Positions 23,688 through 31,506 are shown, counted from the first letter of the stretch. The stretch is DNA of 44,066 bases from Verrucomicrobiota bacterium (GCA_026397715.1 JAPLUN010000031.1:1-44066), one strand, 5' to 3'. Notes: a model not told the origin generated them from the sequence alone. Made by a program: numbers and translations.

Positions 23688-24848
23688 ATGAAGCTGAACG
23701 ACTGGCTGCGCTGGTGGATGCGCATCATTCTGCCTTTCGTCGGCTGGCACGTGCCGGTGGTGCTGCTGCGCGGAATCGCCCGCGGCTCAAACCGGGAGGT
23801 GGTGCTGCTATGTGCTGGCCCAAAATCTAAATTCATCCTCACGCGCTTTTTTGCGCAGGAGCCTGTGGTGCAGCGCAGCACGCGGGTGCCCGTCTGGCGG
23901 CTGCAGCGGCTGCTGGATGAGTGGCGCAGCACCGCAGATCTGGTGGCTGTGGGGATAGACCGGGTTTCTGCACGCCTGTTTCTCAGTCCGCAGTACCTCG
24001 CGGTGCCGCGGTGGATTTCCAGCTGGATGAAAGTCCCGGAGGATTTGCTGGCCTATGGACGCATGCGCAAGAACGCCCAGGCGGACATCCGCCGCATCCG
24101 CATCAAGAACTTCGAAGGTAACCTCAGCCGGGAGGCCGCTGACCTGGACCTTTTTTACGAGAAGTTTTACCAACCGTACGTTTCAGCACGGCATGGCGGC
24201 ATGGCGCAGATCGCCCCCCGCTGGATGCTGCGGCATGTGTTCAAACAGGGGGCTATCCTATGGGTGACCCAAGCAGGAAAGCGTCTGGCTGGCGTGCTCG
24301 TCACCCACCAAAACGGTCAGTTTTTAAGCTATGTGAATGGTGTGGAGGATGGACGGATGGATCTGCTGCAGAGCGGAGTGATCAGCGCGCTCTATGTGCA
24401 CTCGATACTGGAAGCCCGGCAGCTTGGATGCACGGACATCAACATGGGCGGCAGCATGCCCTCGCTGCATGACGGAGTGTTTCGCTACAAAAGAAAATGG
24501 ACTGACTCGCTCTTTCTCGGTGAGGCTTTTATCGCTGCCAACATGGTCATTCTGCTTAGGTGGAACCGCATGGAGGGAGCGGTGGCGGAGTTTCTGAGCC
24601 AGACTTCGCTCATTTATCATGACCAGGAGGGCTTTTCCGCCTTGTGGGTGTTTCCGCACGATCAGCCGCTGACAGCGGAGTCTCTGGAGCAGCACTACAA
24701 ACTTCTCAAGACCCCCGGCCTGCGCCGTTTTGACATCCTGCTTCCCGGGGCAGCGCCACCCGGTTTCACCTGTCCGCCCGGACTGCGCCTGATCGAACTG
24801 GCAGCGGTGGAACTGACCGAGGCAGGGGGCATTAATGACCTCGGGTAA
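23688..24848 (+). CDS. FemAB-like GNAT-fold acyl/aminoacyl transferase
   Basis: A 386-residue protein beginning 13 bases after the dehydrogenase gene, consistent with cotranscription. Residues 130-300 match the GNAT-type half of the FemAB/BioF2-like fold: a helix with RMRKNAQADIRRIR, the DLDLFYEKFYQPYV segment, a central sheet with AGVLVTHQNGQFLSYVNG, and GCTDINMGGSMPSLHDGVFRYKRKW, where the last part resembles the conserved 'FK..FG' end of these transferases. FemAB relatives move amino acids from aminoacyl-tRNA, or acyl groups, onto amino groups of cell-wall or other acceptors. Exosortase-associated FemAB-like proteins are known relatives by design. No membrane helix is clear apart from a hydrophobic N-terminus (9-30). 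Confidence 0.7.
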   Translation: MKLNDWLRWWMRIILPFVGWHVPVVLLRGIARGSNREVVLLCAGPKSKFILTRFFAQEPVVQRSTRVPVWRLQRLLDEWRSTADLVAVGIDRVSARLFLSPQYLAVPRWISSWMKVPEDLLAYGRMRKNAQADIRRIRIKNFEGNLSREAADLDLFYEKFYQPYVSARHGGMAQIAPRWMLRHVFKQGAILWVTQAGKRLAGVLVTHQNGQFLSYVNGVEDGRMDLLQSGVISALYVHSILEARQLGCTDINMGGSMPSLHDGVFRYKRKWTDSLFLGEAFIAANMVILLRWNRMEGAVAEFLSQTSLIYHDQEGFSALWVFPHDQPLTAESLEQHYKLLKTPGLRRFDILLPGAAPPGFTCPPGLRLIELAAVELTEAGGINDLG

Positions 24849-24924
24849 CACTGGAACAAGCGAATCAGAGCCTTTACGACCGCCCAAATGTGGCTAAATA
24901 TTAACCTTTATTGACGCATAACTG

Positions 24925-24940
24925 GTTGCTGACAGGCAAC
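24925..24940 (+). other. Small inverted repeat upstream of the GNAT gene
   Basis: GTTGC and GCAAC flank the 6-base loop TGACAG, 34 bases before the ATG at 24975. It could be a leader hairpin or an operator; it does not match the LuxR-type box I know. Confidence 0.25.
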
Positions 24941-24974
24941 ATCACGAAAGCAAAAGAAACCAGATTTTCAAGAC

Positions 24975-25544
24975 ATGGTCCAGGAGATCTCATTTAACGA
25001 ACACCGCGCCACCATTGCTCGGATACGTCGTGAAGTTTACACGACAGGTCTGATCCATGAGATTGATGAATTTGACGAAGTGGCGCATCACTTCGCACTT
25101 TTCAATTCAGCCCGTGAAATCACCGGCGTGATCCGCGTGCTTCGGAGTGATGAAGTGCCGAGGCTGGAACTGCAGAGTGAATCCGACGCGCAGGATCTCG
25201 TCTTTCCGCAGGACGGGCTCATCATGGAAGTCTCACGCGGCTGCGCCAGTAAAACCATCACAGGCATGCCACTCATGCAGCTGGCCATGGCCATGCAGGA
25301 TTACGCCAAGAAGCAGAACGCCGCGCACGTGGTGACCAAATCTGGCAAACGCCTGCTGCCGCTATACCAGACCATGGGATTCCGCGTCTTCGGCAAGCCC
25401 TTCTACTCCGACTGGTTCGACGACCGCAAAACCGGCCTGATGAGCATCCCAATCATCTACGACTTCGTCAAACCCGGTGGGGTTCCCGCTGTGGCCGTCC
25501 CTCCGCCCCAGCAGCATGAGGAGGAAGAAGTGCTGGTGTGGTAA
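24975..25544 (+). CDS. GNAT-fold protein resembling N-acyl amino acid / autoinducer synthases
   Basis: A 189-residue protein. The order of elements recalls LuxI/FeeM-type synthases. There is an N-terminal IRREVYTTGLI segment, then EFDEVAHHFALFNSAREITGVIRVLRSDE (a strand with G-V-I-R, as in 'GT.RL'), then LIMEVSRGCA (the 'E.SR' motif typical of that group), followed by LMQLAMAMQDYAKKQNAAHVVTKSGKRLLPLYQTMGF. These enzymes join an acyl group from acyl-carrier protein or CoA to an amino acid or S-adenosylmethionine. The Pro-rich, Glu-rich tail (about 165-189) is unusual. It is 126 bases from the FemAB-like gene and may have its own promoter. A plain acetyltransferase is the alternative. Confidence 0.65.
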   Translation: MVQEISFNEHRATIARIRREVYTTGLIHEIDEFDEVAHHFALFNSAREITGVIRVLRSDEVPRLELQSESDAQDLVFPQDGLIMEVSRGCASKTITGMPLMQLAMAMQDYAKKQNAAHVVTKSGKRLLPLYQTMGFRVFGKPFYSDWFDDRKTGLMSIPIIYDFVKPGGVPAVAVPPPQQHEEEEVLVW

Positions 25545-25583
25545 AACGACTGAGTGAAGTGGTGGCACGAGCAGTGCGGGCAC

Positions 25584-25618
25584 AAAAAACCGCGTGACGC
25601 CAGAGCGCCACGCGGTTG
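25584..25618 (-). terminator. Rho-independent terminator of the Gfo/Idh/MocA gene
   Basis: AACCGCGTG and CACGCGGTT form a 9-bp stem extended by CGC/GCG after one mismatch. On the minus strand it is followed by six T (A-run 25584-25589), 24 bases past the stop. The plus side has no T-run. Confidence 0.8.
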
Positions 25619-25642
25619 TAAATCAATCCGTAGCTACGCCGA

Positions 25643-26680
25643 TCAGTCGAGATCAGCAATGCGCACGGGCTTGCCTCCCTGCTCGGCGCTTTTGTCGGAG
25701 GCGAAGATGACTTCAAAGGTGCGCAGGGCTTCGGGGAAGCTGGTGAGCGGCATTTCCTTGCCTTCGTCCAAGGCGTCAAAGAAGGCCTGGAACTGAGTTT
25801 CGTAAGGGTGGTCGCTCACGTCACCGGAGTCGAGCATCTTCATGGAGAGCTTGCTCCAGGCGTGCTTGTCGGTGTGCAGCTTCATGGAGTGGAACTTGTC
25901 GTCCAGCAGGCTGCCCTGGCTGCCGCACAGGTGTGTGTGGAAGTAGTAGGGCTGCAGGCAGTCCACCACGGCGGCGGATTTGCCGACGGCGCCGTTCTTG
26001 AAGTGGATGAGGGTGACACTGGTGGTGTCGTACTCGTAGGGCTTGAAGATCTCGCTCTGCGTCTTGGTGGAGAAACTGGTGACGCTTTCGATTTCGCCGC
26101 CCATGACCATGAGCAGGGCATCCAGCGCATGGCAGCCGGCGGTGAGCAGTGCGCTGCCGCCGTCCTTCTTGCCGGTGTTCCAGCGGAACTGACCATACCA
26201 GGGGCCGATGCCGTGGTAGTAATCGACTTCGCCGTAATGGATGCTGCCCAGCAGGCCTTCGTCGATGAGCGCCTTGGTGACCTGAAACTGATTGGAGAAG
26301 CGGCATTCAAAGCAGACGCAGCCTTTCACTCCATTGGCCTTGGCAGCGGCGACGATCTCGCGCACTTCCTGCAACGAGTTGGCCATCGGCTTTTCGAGGA
26401 TGATGTGCTTCTTCGCATTGGCCGCCTTGATGGCCTGGTCCCGGTGCTGGCTGGGGTAGCTTGAGATGTCCACCACGTGGATGTCTGGATTGGCCAGCAT
26501 CTCGTCGAGGTTTTGGTAGCTCTTGATGGGCGTGCCGTGCTTCGCGGTCAGCTCGGCGTCGTCCAGTTTGCGTGAGGAATAGATCGCGGCGACCTGGCCC
26601 TGCTTAGTTTTGTTGATGGCGTCAATGTGAGCGCTGGCGGCCCAGCCGTATCCGATGATTCCGACGTTGTATTTCTTCAT
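25643..26680 (-). CDS. Gfo/Idh/MocA-family NAD(P)-dependent oxidoreductase
   Basis: A 345-residue protein starting at MKKYNVGIIGYG (ATG at 26680; an upstream in-frame extension is not conserved-looking). The Rossmann fold has GIIGYGWAASAH at 8-19. The catalytic EKP lies at 96-98, and GGSALLTAGCHALD at 174-187 carries the conserved His of this family. Members oxidise or epimerise sugars, inositol or related substrates. Only a general role in carbohydrate metabolism can be given. It stands alone between a terminator below it and the L9 terminator above it, facing the GNAT gene end-to-end. Confidence 0.93.
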   Translation of the reverse strand: MKKYNVGIIGYGWAASAHIDAINKTKQGQVAAIYSSRKLDDAELTAKHGTPIKSYQNLDEMLANPDIHVVDISSYPSQHRDQAIKAANAKKHIILEKPMANSLQEVREIVAAAKANGVKGCVCFECRFSNQFQVTKALIDEGLLGSIHYGEVDYYHGIGPWYGQFRWNTGKKDGGSALLTAGCHALDALLMVMGGEIESVTSFSTKTQSEIFKPYEYDTTSVTLIHFKNGAVGKSAAVVDCLQPYYFHTHLCGSQGSLLDDKFHSMKLHTDKHAWSKLSMKMLDSGDVSDHPYETQFQAFFDALDEGKEMPLTSFPEALRTFEVIFASDKSAEQGGKPVRIADLD

Positions 26681-26831
26681 GGTGAGTGGGGGCATGCTCC
26701 AAACCGGAGGCATGATTGTCAATATCAATACCCGGTACGGAAGTGTCTCTTTCGAGTCTTTTTGCGCCAGCGTGCACGCATTAGGCGGCGCACAACAACT
26801 TCGACCCAGCTCCCCATTTTCCGCACAGGGC

Positions 26832-26868
26832 TAAAAAATAACAAAGCCGCGTTGTTCACGCGGCTTTG
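26832..26868 (-). terminator. Rho-independent terminator of rplI
   Basis: CAAAGCCGCG and CGCGGCTTTG form a perfect 10-bp stem (26842-26851 with 26859-26868) around TTGTTCA. On the minus strand it is followed by a T-rich run (A-run at 26832-26839). It lies 29 bases past the rplI stop. Confidence 0.88.
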
Positions 26869-26897
26869 CAGAAGGGTTTTAAACTGGAGAGGCCCGC

Positions 26898-27386
26898 TTA
26901 TTCAGCGTCGTCTTCAGCAGTAGCGGCTTCGCCAGCGGCGGAGACGTTCAGCTTGACTGTGGCGGTGATTTCGTGGCCGAGCTTGACGACGATTTCGAAG
27001 TTGCCGGTGCTCTTGATCGGCTTTTCGAGGACGATCATGTGACGATCCACTTCGATCTTGGACTCTTCGGAAAGAGCCTTGGCGATGTCGATGGTGGTGA
27101 TGGAACCGAAAGCCTTGCCGCCCTGACCTGTGGAGAGGGTGAGCTTGAGCTTCACCTTCTTCAGCTTGGAGGCAACCTTTTCAGCTTCAGCGACTTCCTT
27201 GGCTTCGCGCTCGGCACGCACGGCCTTGAGACGCTCGGTGTAGCGCAGGTTGCCCTTGGTGGCTTCATAAGCCTTGCCCTGGGGAAGCAGGAAATTGCGC
27301 GCAAAACCGCGCTTCACGCTGACGACGTCAGCTTCGGCTCCGAGGCCTTTGATTTGTTCTTTGAGAATAACTTGTGTGTTTGGCAT
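26898..27386 (-). CDS. rplI: 50S ribosomal protein L9
   Basis: A 162-residue protein with the typical L9 layout. The N-terminal domain VILKEQIKGLG ... VVSVKRGFARNFLLPQGKAYEAT (residues 6-43) binds 23S rRNA. A long connecting Lys/Glu helix follows (50-80), then a C-terminal domain with GKAFGSIT and EVDRHMIVLEKPIKSTGNFEI. The tail is acidic and slightly longer than the usual ~150 residues. GAGGGA lies about 9 bases before the ATG. L9 is usually encoded with rpsF, ssb and rpsR, but here it is alone, with a candidate promoter and its own terminator. Confidence 0.97.
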   Translation of the reverse strand: MPNTQVILKEQIKGLGAEADVVSVKRGFARNFLLPQGKAYEATKGNLRYTERLKAVRAEREAKEVAEAEKVASKLKKVKLKLTLSTGQGGKAFGSITTIDIAKALSEESKIEVDRHMIVLEKPIKSTGNFEIVVKLGHEITATVKLNVSAAGEAATAEDDAE

Positions 27387-27417
27387 GGCGACATTCCCTC
27401 GGGGAAAAAGGGGCGCG

Positions 27418-27445
27418 AAACTACACGCCTCCTAAGTTCTGTCAA
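27418..27445 (-). promoter_or_regulatory. Candidate promoter of rplI
   Basis: A perfect TTGACA (27440-27445, minus strand) is followed after 16 bases by TAGTTT (27418-27423), which matches the -10 consensus at only three of six places, 31 bases before the start codon. The -35 is good and the -10 poor. Confidence 0.35.
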
Positions 27446-27484
27446 AGGCGGATTCTAGGTTCTTTTGAAAGTGTGGGTTCCACT

Positions 27485-27727
27485 TCAGATCCCCATGTTG
27501 GCCAGCGTGGTCGCCAGCCGGTTCATAAAACCCGTCGCTTCCGGGTGCGCGGCCTCGAGTTCTTCGACCGAAGAAAGCCACTGGCCCTGGGCCTGCCCGG
27601 GTTCTGCGGTGGGGGCTTCAGCCTCGGTTTGTGCCAGCAGCTCAAGCAGCTTGGTTTTCGCGGCTTCTGGCAGATCGCCTGCGTCTGCCACCAGTGTCTT
27701 GAGTTGTTCCAGTTGCTCTGTGTTCAT
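27485..27727 (-). CDS. Small DUF4404-like protein
   Basis: An 80-residue protein from an ATG at 27727; an upstream in-frame start would add 12 residues that do not look conserved. It has a helical N-terminus (TEQLEQLKTLVADAG), an Ala/Glu-rich link, and the ending EELEAAHPEATGFMNRLATTLANMGI. The 'FE..HP....LN.L...L...GI' ending is characteristic of DUF4404, a short uncharacterised family. It lies between the Nudix gene and rplI on the same strand. Family assignment is by eye, and the function is unknown. Confidence 0.6.
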   Translation of the reverse strand: MNTEQLEQLKTLVADAGDLPEAAKTKLLELLAQTEAEAPTAEPGQAQGQWLSSVEELEAAHPEATGFMNRLATTLANMGI

Positions 27728-27791
27728 GGGATTCACTCTCTCACGGGGCAATTGCCCCGACAAGAGTTTTGATGCCGCAAGAATGTGCGAG

Positions 27792-28355
27792 TCATGCGGT
27801 CAAATCGCCGTGTCCTGCGACCGCCAGCAGCGCGAGCACGCTGATGCTGTCGCGGATGCGTCCATCGCGGGCCATTTGAATCGCGTCTGAGAGAGGCAGG
27901 CGCAGGACTTCGAGTTCTTCCGTGTCCTCGGGCTGCGCCTCGGCGTGGGTCAGGCCGGTGGCGATGAAGATCTCGCAGACTTCGTTGCTGGTGGAATTCG
28001 AAAGCTGGATGCCGGAGAGCAGGGGACTGATTGTGGTGGCGACGATGCCGGTTTCCTCCCGCAGTTCACGCCTTGCTGCCTCTACTGGGGATTCACCAGC
28101 GGGACAGCCGCCTTCGGGGATCTCCCACTCATAGCGTCCGTGGCAGTAGCGCCACTGGCCTACGAGCCAGGTGTGGCCTTCGTCATCCACCGGAATGACG
28201 CCGACCGCGATGTTCTTGTATTCCACCACTCCATAGATGCCGGGGCCGCCTGTGGGTTTGAGCACCTGATCCTCACGCACGCGGATCCATGGGTTGGCGT
28301 AGGTCTCGCGGGTGGAAAGGGTCTGCCAGGGGTTGGGGTGCTGGGGGAGATTCAT
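27792..28355 (-). CDS. Nudix hydrolase, ADP-ribose pyrophosphatase type
   Basis: A 187-residue protein. The Nudix box is complete: Gly82, Glu88, Arg96-Glu97, Glu100-Glu101 and Gly103 in the G-x5-E-x7-RE-L-x-EE-x-G order, which binds Mg and hydrolyses nucleoside diphosphates linked to another group. The N-terminus WQTLSTRETYANPWIRVRED and the EWEIPEGG approach to the box are typical of ADP-sugar/ADP-ribose pyrophosphatases. A GTG at 28376, overlapping the upstream stop by 4 bases, is an alternative start that would add seven residues. The membrane-anchored protein gene just upstream is probably in the same transcript. Confidence 0.92.
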   Translation of the reverse strand: MNLPQHPNPWQTLSTRETYANPWIRVREDQVLKPTGGPGIYGVVEYKNIAVGVIPVDDEGHTWLVGQWRYCHGRYEWEIPEGGCPAGESPVEAARRELREETGIVATTISPLLSGIQLSNSTSNEVCEIFIATGLTHAEAQPEDTEELEVLRLPLSDAIQMARDGRIRDSISVLALLAVAGHGDLTA

Positions 28356-28372
28356 GGTCAGGGAATGCAAAA

Positions 28373-29029
28373 TCACTTCTCTGTGGAAAGCACCACTCCG
28401 TCTGCCTCCACCTGGTACTTTTTGATCGCCTTCAGCACCGGTCCCAGCGTCTTGTCATTCTGATAGGGGCCCATCACGCCATACATCGCCATGCCTTTGA
28501 CCATTTCCTCCGGTATCGTCTTGCCCGGCACCCGCACGGCACTGACTTTGGCATCCGGTCCCAGCTCTGTCATTTCCAGGGTGTAGTCCACTTCGCCGAC
28601 GAGGTAACGCTTGGAGTCCTCCCAGAATTTTTTATTCATCGGCAGGCTGACATCGGTGATGAGGGTCTGCTTGGCCGCATCCAGCGACTTGACCCGAATC
28701 ATGTCTTTGTAGCTGCCGCTGCCGCCATCTGGAGCCAGCGTGAGCATGGAGTTGAGGTCCGCCACGCTAAGCTTCATCGTGGCAGGTTTGCCTGCGTTCG
28801 CTAAGGCTGCAAAGTCGGTGAGCTTTTTCTCCAGGTCTGGCACTGCCGCCACGTCAGGCAGTTTGGCAGGAGCCGACTGGGTGATCGCAGCGATGGCCGC
28901 ATCCATCGTGGTCAGCGTGTAATAGCCCCACCAGATGATGAAGACGAAGACTCCGACCACCGCACTCATGATGATGCAGCCGTAGCCGGAGTGGAACTCG
29001 CCCGTGGGAACTTTCTGTATCTTTTCCAT
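28373..29029 (-). CDS. Membrane-anchored protein of unknown function
   Basis: A 218-residue protein with a short cytoplasmic N-terminus and one strong hydrophobic helix (about 18-41, IIMSAVVGVFVFIIWWGYY). The rest is an extracytoplasmic domain with mixed helices and strands (ADLNSMLTLAP, DVSLPMNKKFWEDSKRYLVGEVDY, KTIPEEMVKGMAMYG). I recognise no family. It is immediately upstream of the Nudix gene (possible 4-base overlap) and about 65 bases downstream of the chorismate-mutase lipoprotein gene, all on the same strand. GAGGG directly abuts the ATG, closer than usual. Confidence 0.7.
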   Translation of the reverse strand: MEKIQKVPTGEFHSGYGCIIMSAVVGVFVFIIWWGYYTLTTMDAAIAAITQSAPAKLPDVAAVPDLEKKLTDFAALANAGKPATMKLSVADLNSMLTLAPDGGSGSYKDMIRVKSLDAAKQTLITDVSLPMNKKFWEDSKRYLVGEVDYTLEMTELGPDAKVSAVRVPGKTIPEEMVKGMAMYGVMGPYQNDKTLGPVLKAIKKYQVEADGVVLSTEK

Positions 29030-29093
29030 CCCTCATCTGAATGCGGCGGTGGCAAAGATCAAGCCGGGGTTCGTCCGGGAATTGATGAGAAGT

Positions 29094-29621
29094 TCAGGGA
29101 GCGAGTCCGGCCTGCAGGCCTTCCAAGGCTGGTTGACTGGCCGCCTTCGAGAAACCTGCACGGGCAAGGCGCTGACCAGCCTCCACAAGAACTGCGGCGG
29201 CTGCTGCGGGACTGCGTGGTGTGGCGAGGCTGGCGATCATCTTCTGCCCGATCGCATCCAAAGCCGGACGCACGGTCAGCTTGAGGTCGGGCACCATGAC
29301 ATAGGAGGTGACCCCTTTAGGATGCTGCAATAGCCACTCCTCCTGCACCACTTTAGCCGCCTGCATCTGCCCGGTGAAAAAGCGCCGCACGTTCTCTTCC
29401 TTCAAACCGGCAGCGACACCGCGCTGCGTCATCGTGCGCAGCAGTTCCGCTTCGCGCACCGGGTCTGTGATGGGCAATGACTTCACCTGCTTGGCCAAAG
29501 CCACTTCATCCATCCAGTTCAGCCGTTCGACCATCAGCACGGGTAGGGGCTTGGGGGAAGAACAGGCGGACAGCAGCAGGGCTAACACACACGACAGGAG
29601 AGAAAGAGAGGCAGATTTCAT
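29094..29621 (-). CDS. Lipoprotein chorismate mutase, AroQ (secreted type)
   Basis: A 175-residue protein. Residues 1-20 form a lipoprotein signal with lipobox LLSAC, so it is probably anchored in the periplasm by Cys20. Residues 32-105 match AroQ-type chorismate mutase: VERLNWMDEVALAKQV, then I.DP.RE..LL, then GLKEENVRRFFTGQMQAAKVVQ, the order of helices found in monofunctional secreted mutases. These convert chorismate to prephenate outside the cytoplasm. A longer Ala-rich C-terminus (about 130-175) lacks similarity I can name. No other shikimate gene is nearby, so its purpose is unclear. Confidence 0.78.
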   Translation of the reverse strand: MKSASLSLLSCVLALLLSACSSPKPLPVLMVERLNWMDEVALAKQVKSLPITDPVREAELLRTMTQRGVAAGLKEENVRRFFTGQMQAAKVVQEEWLLQHPKGVTSYVMVPDLKLTVRPALDAIGQKMIASLATPRSPAAAAAVLVEAGQRLARAGFSKAASQPALEGLQAGLAP

Positions 29622-29683
29622 GGGGCGAGATTTGATGCTGATGGCTGAAGTCGTCCACAGCTTTGGCGAGATCCAAAGCTATC

Positions 29684-31381
29684 TCAGCTATAAGTCCCCA
29701 GTACTTGATGAACGTTTTCAATGGCCATGCTGCCTTCACCGACGGCGGCGCTGCAACGTTTGACGGAACCCGAGCGCAAATCGCCTGCGGCAAAAACACC
29801 GGGACGGCTGGTCTCAAAGGGATAGGGCTTGCGACCCGCGTTTTTCCATGCCGGAGCATCGGCCACGGCCTGTCCGGTTTTGATGAAACCTTTCTCATCG
29901 CGCAGGATCTCGGGCGGCAGCCATTCGGTGCAGGGTCTGGCGCCGATCATGGAAAACACCGCCGCTGTTTCCACGGTGCGGACATCACCGGTCTTGGAGT
30001 TGAGGATTTCGACCGACTTCAGCCGCTCATCTCCCATCATCTTCTGCACCTGGGTATGATAAAGGATCTCGATGTTGGGCCTCGTGGTCACCCGGTTGGA
30101 AAGATAGCTGGACATGCTCTTGGTGAGGTCGCCACCGCGGATCACCATGATGACCTTTTTGGCCACTTCAGACATGAACATCGCAGCCTGACCGGCGGAG
30201 TTGCCGGCACCGACGACGATGATGGTGTTGTCCTTGCAGAACTTGGATTCCATCTTCGTCGCGGCGTAATACACGCCCATGCTTTCGAATTTCTCGCGGC
30301 CCTCGGCATCGATCAGGTTGTACTGAGCACCAGTGGAAAGGATCACGCATTTCGACCGCAGAACAGTGACACTGCCTTCGATCCGCAACTCCGCGCCATA
30401 TTTACCCTCCGCAAACGAGAGCGTCAGTGCGCGGGATGGGGTGGAGAACTTCGCGCCAAAGCGATGTGCCTGAAGCTGGGCGCGGCTGGTGAGCGCGCCA
30501 CCGCTGATTCCGGTGGGGTAGCTGAAGAAGTTTTCGATCAATGAAGACGATCCTGCCTGGCCTCCCGGCGCGAAGCTTTCAAGCACTACCGTTTCGAGTC
30601 CCTCCGAAGCGCCATTCACCGCCGCCGCCAGCCCGGCGGGGCCAGCGCCGACGATGGCCAGATAGCACAGCAACTCAGGGTCCTGCTCGGTCGAAAGTGG
30701 GCGCAGCAGTCCGGCCACGCGAGCCACATCCAGAATGGTGGGATCAGGCGTGACGGTGCCATCGCTGGCAATCAGCACCGGGAGGTCGGAAGGTGTGAGT
30801 CCGCGCAGTTCACAGATGGCCAGACCTTCGGCGCAAGTGGCATCGATCAGGCGGTGCATGACATGATTCTTATCGAGGAAATCGTCGATGCGATGTCCCA
30901 GGCTGCAGCGGGGGCTGGCGAGAATGCGAAGGCCCGCGAATTCCTTGTCCCGCATCAGGCGCTCGCGCCGCATCATGAAGGCCTGCACCAGCGGCTCACC
31001 CACGCCCGGCAGCTCAGCCAGCGCCCATCTGAGCTTGGCTGCAGGAATGAGAAGAACCTCGGACTCCTCTGCTTTTCCCCGGTAGCTGGCGAGCGCCGAG
31101 GTTCCGGTAAGCATAGACACCTCGCCGAGGAAATCACGCGGCTTCGGGTTCGCGAGGATTTGCTCAACGCCATCGCGATTCTCATACACCTCCAGCTCGC
31201 CACTGATTACCAGCGCCATCGGGAACTCCCGCTGCCCGGCTTTGACGATGATCTCTCCCGCGCGGATGGTTTGCCGAACTCCCAGCGCCTCCAGTTGCGC
31301 AAGCTGATGGTCATCCAGTTGTGGAAACGCAATGCTTTCGGTGTCGCGATAAAAAAGCTCGTCTTTCTCTTCAGCGGTCAT
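29684..31381 (-). CDS. cNMP-binding / thioredoxin-fold / thioredoxin-reductase-like fusion without CxxC
   Basis: A 565-residue protein. Residues 15-140 form a cyclic-nucleotide-binding domain (LVISGELEVYENRDGVEQILANPKPRDFLGEVSMLTG). Residues 150-235 look like a glutaredoxin/thioredoxin-like fold, and 238-565 a thioredoxin-reductase-like flavoprotein with FAD loop GAGPAG (245-250), APGGQAG (271-277), NAD(P) loop GAGNSAGQAA (391-400) and GVFAAGD (528-534). The redox-active CxxC of true thioredoxin reductases is absent; the place (369-375) reads GVYYAAT. It therefore probably does not reduce thioredoxin and may be a sensor or another oxidoreductase. It is divergent from mnmA, with a hairpin-forming repeat pair between them. 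Confidence 0.88.
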   Translation of the reverse strand: MTAEEKDELFYRDTESIAFPQLDDHQLAQLEALGVRQTIRAGEIIVKAGQREFPMALVISGELEVYENRDGVEQILANPKPRDFLGEVSMLTGTSALASYRGKAEESEVLLIPAAKLRWALAELPGVGEPLVQAFMMRRERLMRDKEFAGLRILASPRCSLGHRIDDFLDKNHVMHRLIDATCAEGLAICELRGLTPSDLPVLIASDGTVTPDPTILDVARVAGLLRPLSTEQDPELLCYLAIVGAGPAGLAAAVNGASEGLETVVLESFAPGGQAGSSSLIENFFSYPTGISGGALTSRAQLQAHRFGAKFSTPSRALTLSFAEGKYGAELRIEGSVTVLRSKCVILSTGAQYNLIDAEGREKFESMGVYYAATKMESKFCKDNTIIVVGAGNSAGQAAMFMSEVAKKVIMVIRGGDLTKSMSSYLSNRVTTRPNIEILYHTQVQKMMGDERLKSVEILNSKTGDVRTVETAAVFSMIGARPCTEWLPPEILRDEKGFIKTGQAVADAPAWKNAGRKPYPFETSRPGVFAAGDLRSGSVKRCSAAVGEGSMAIENVHQVLGTYS

Positions 31382-31432
31382 GCGGTGAATTCTTCCGCAG
31401 TCGGGGGCATGCGCAACGTAAAGTACTCACGT

Positions 31433-31491
31433 GCTTTAATTCGTTCTGGATTCTGGCTGCTTGAGGAGTTTTCCAGAACGAGCTAAAGCTC
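31433..31491 (-). repeat. Dispersed hairpin repeat, copies 2 and 3 in inverted pair
   Basis: The reverse complement of 31473-31491 is identical to 22499-22517. A second copy at 31433-31450 differs by 2 of 18 bases and points the other way, so the two can pair as a large stem around a 21-base loop. The pair sits in the 125-base gap between the divergent cNMP/TrxR-like gene and mnmA. Confidence 0.55.
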
Positions 31492-31506
31492 TTCAGCATC
31501 TTCATC

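Noticed and set aside
24911..24940. TTGACG as a -35 box for the LuxI/FeeM-like gene
   Set aside because: No -10-like sequence at 15-19 bases; the small inverted repeat is listed as unexplained instead.
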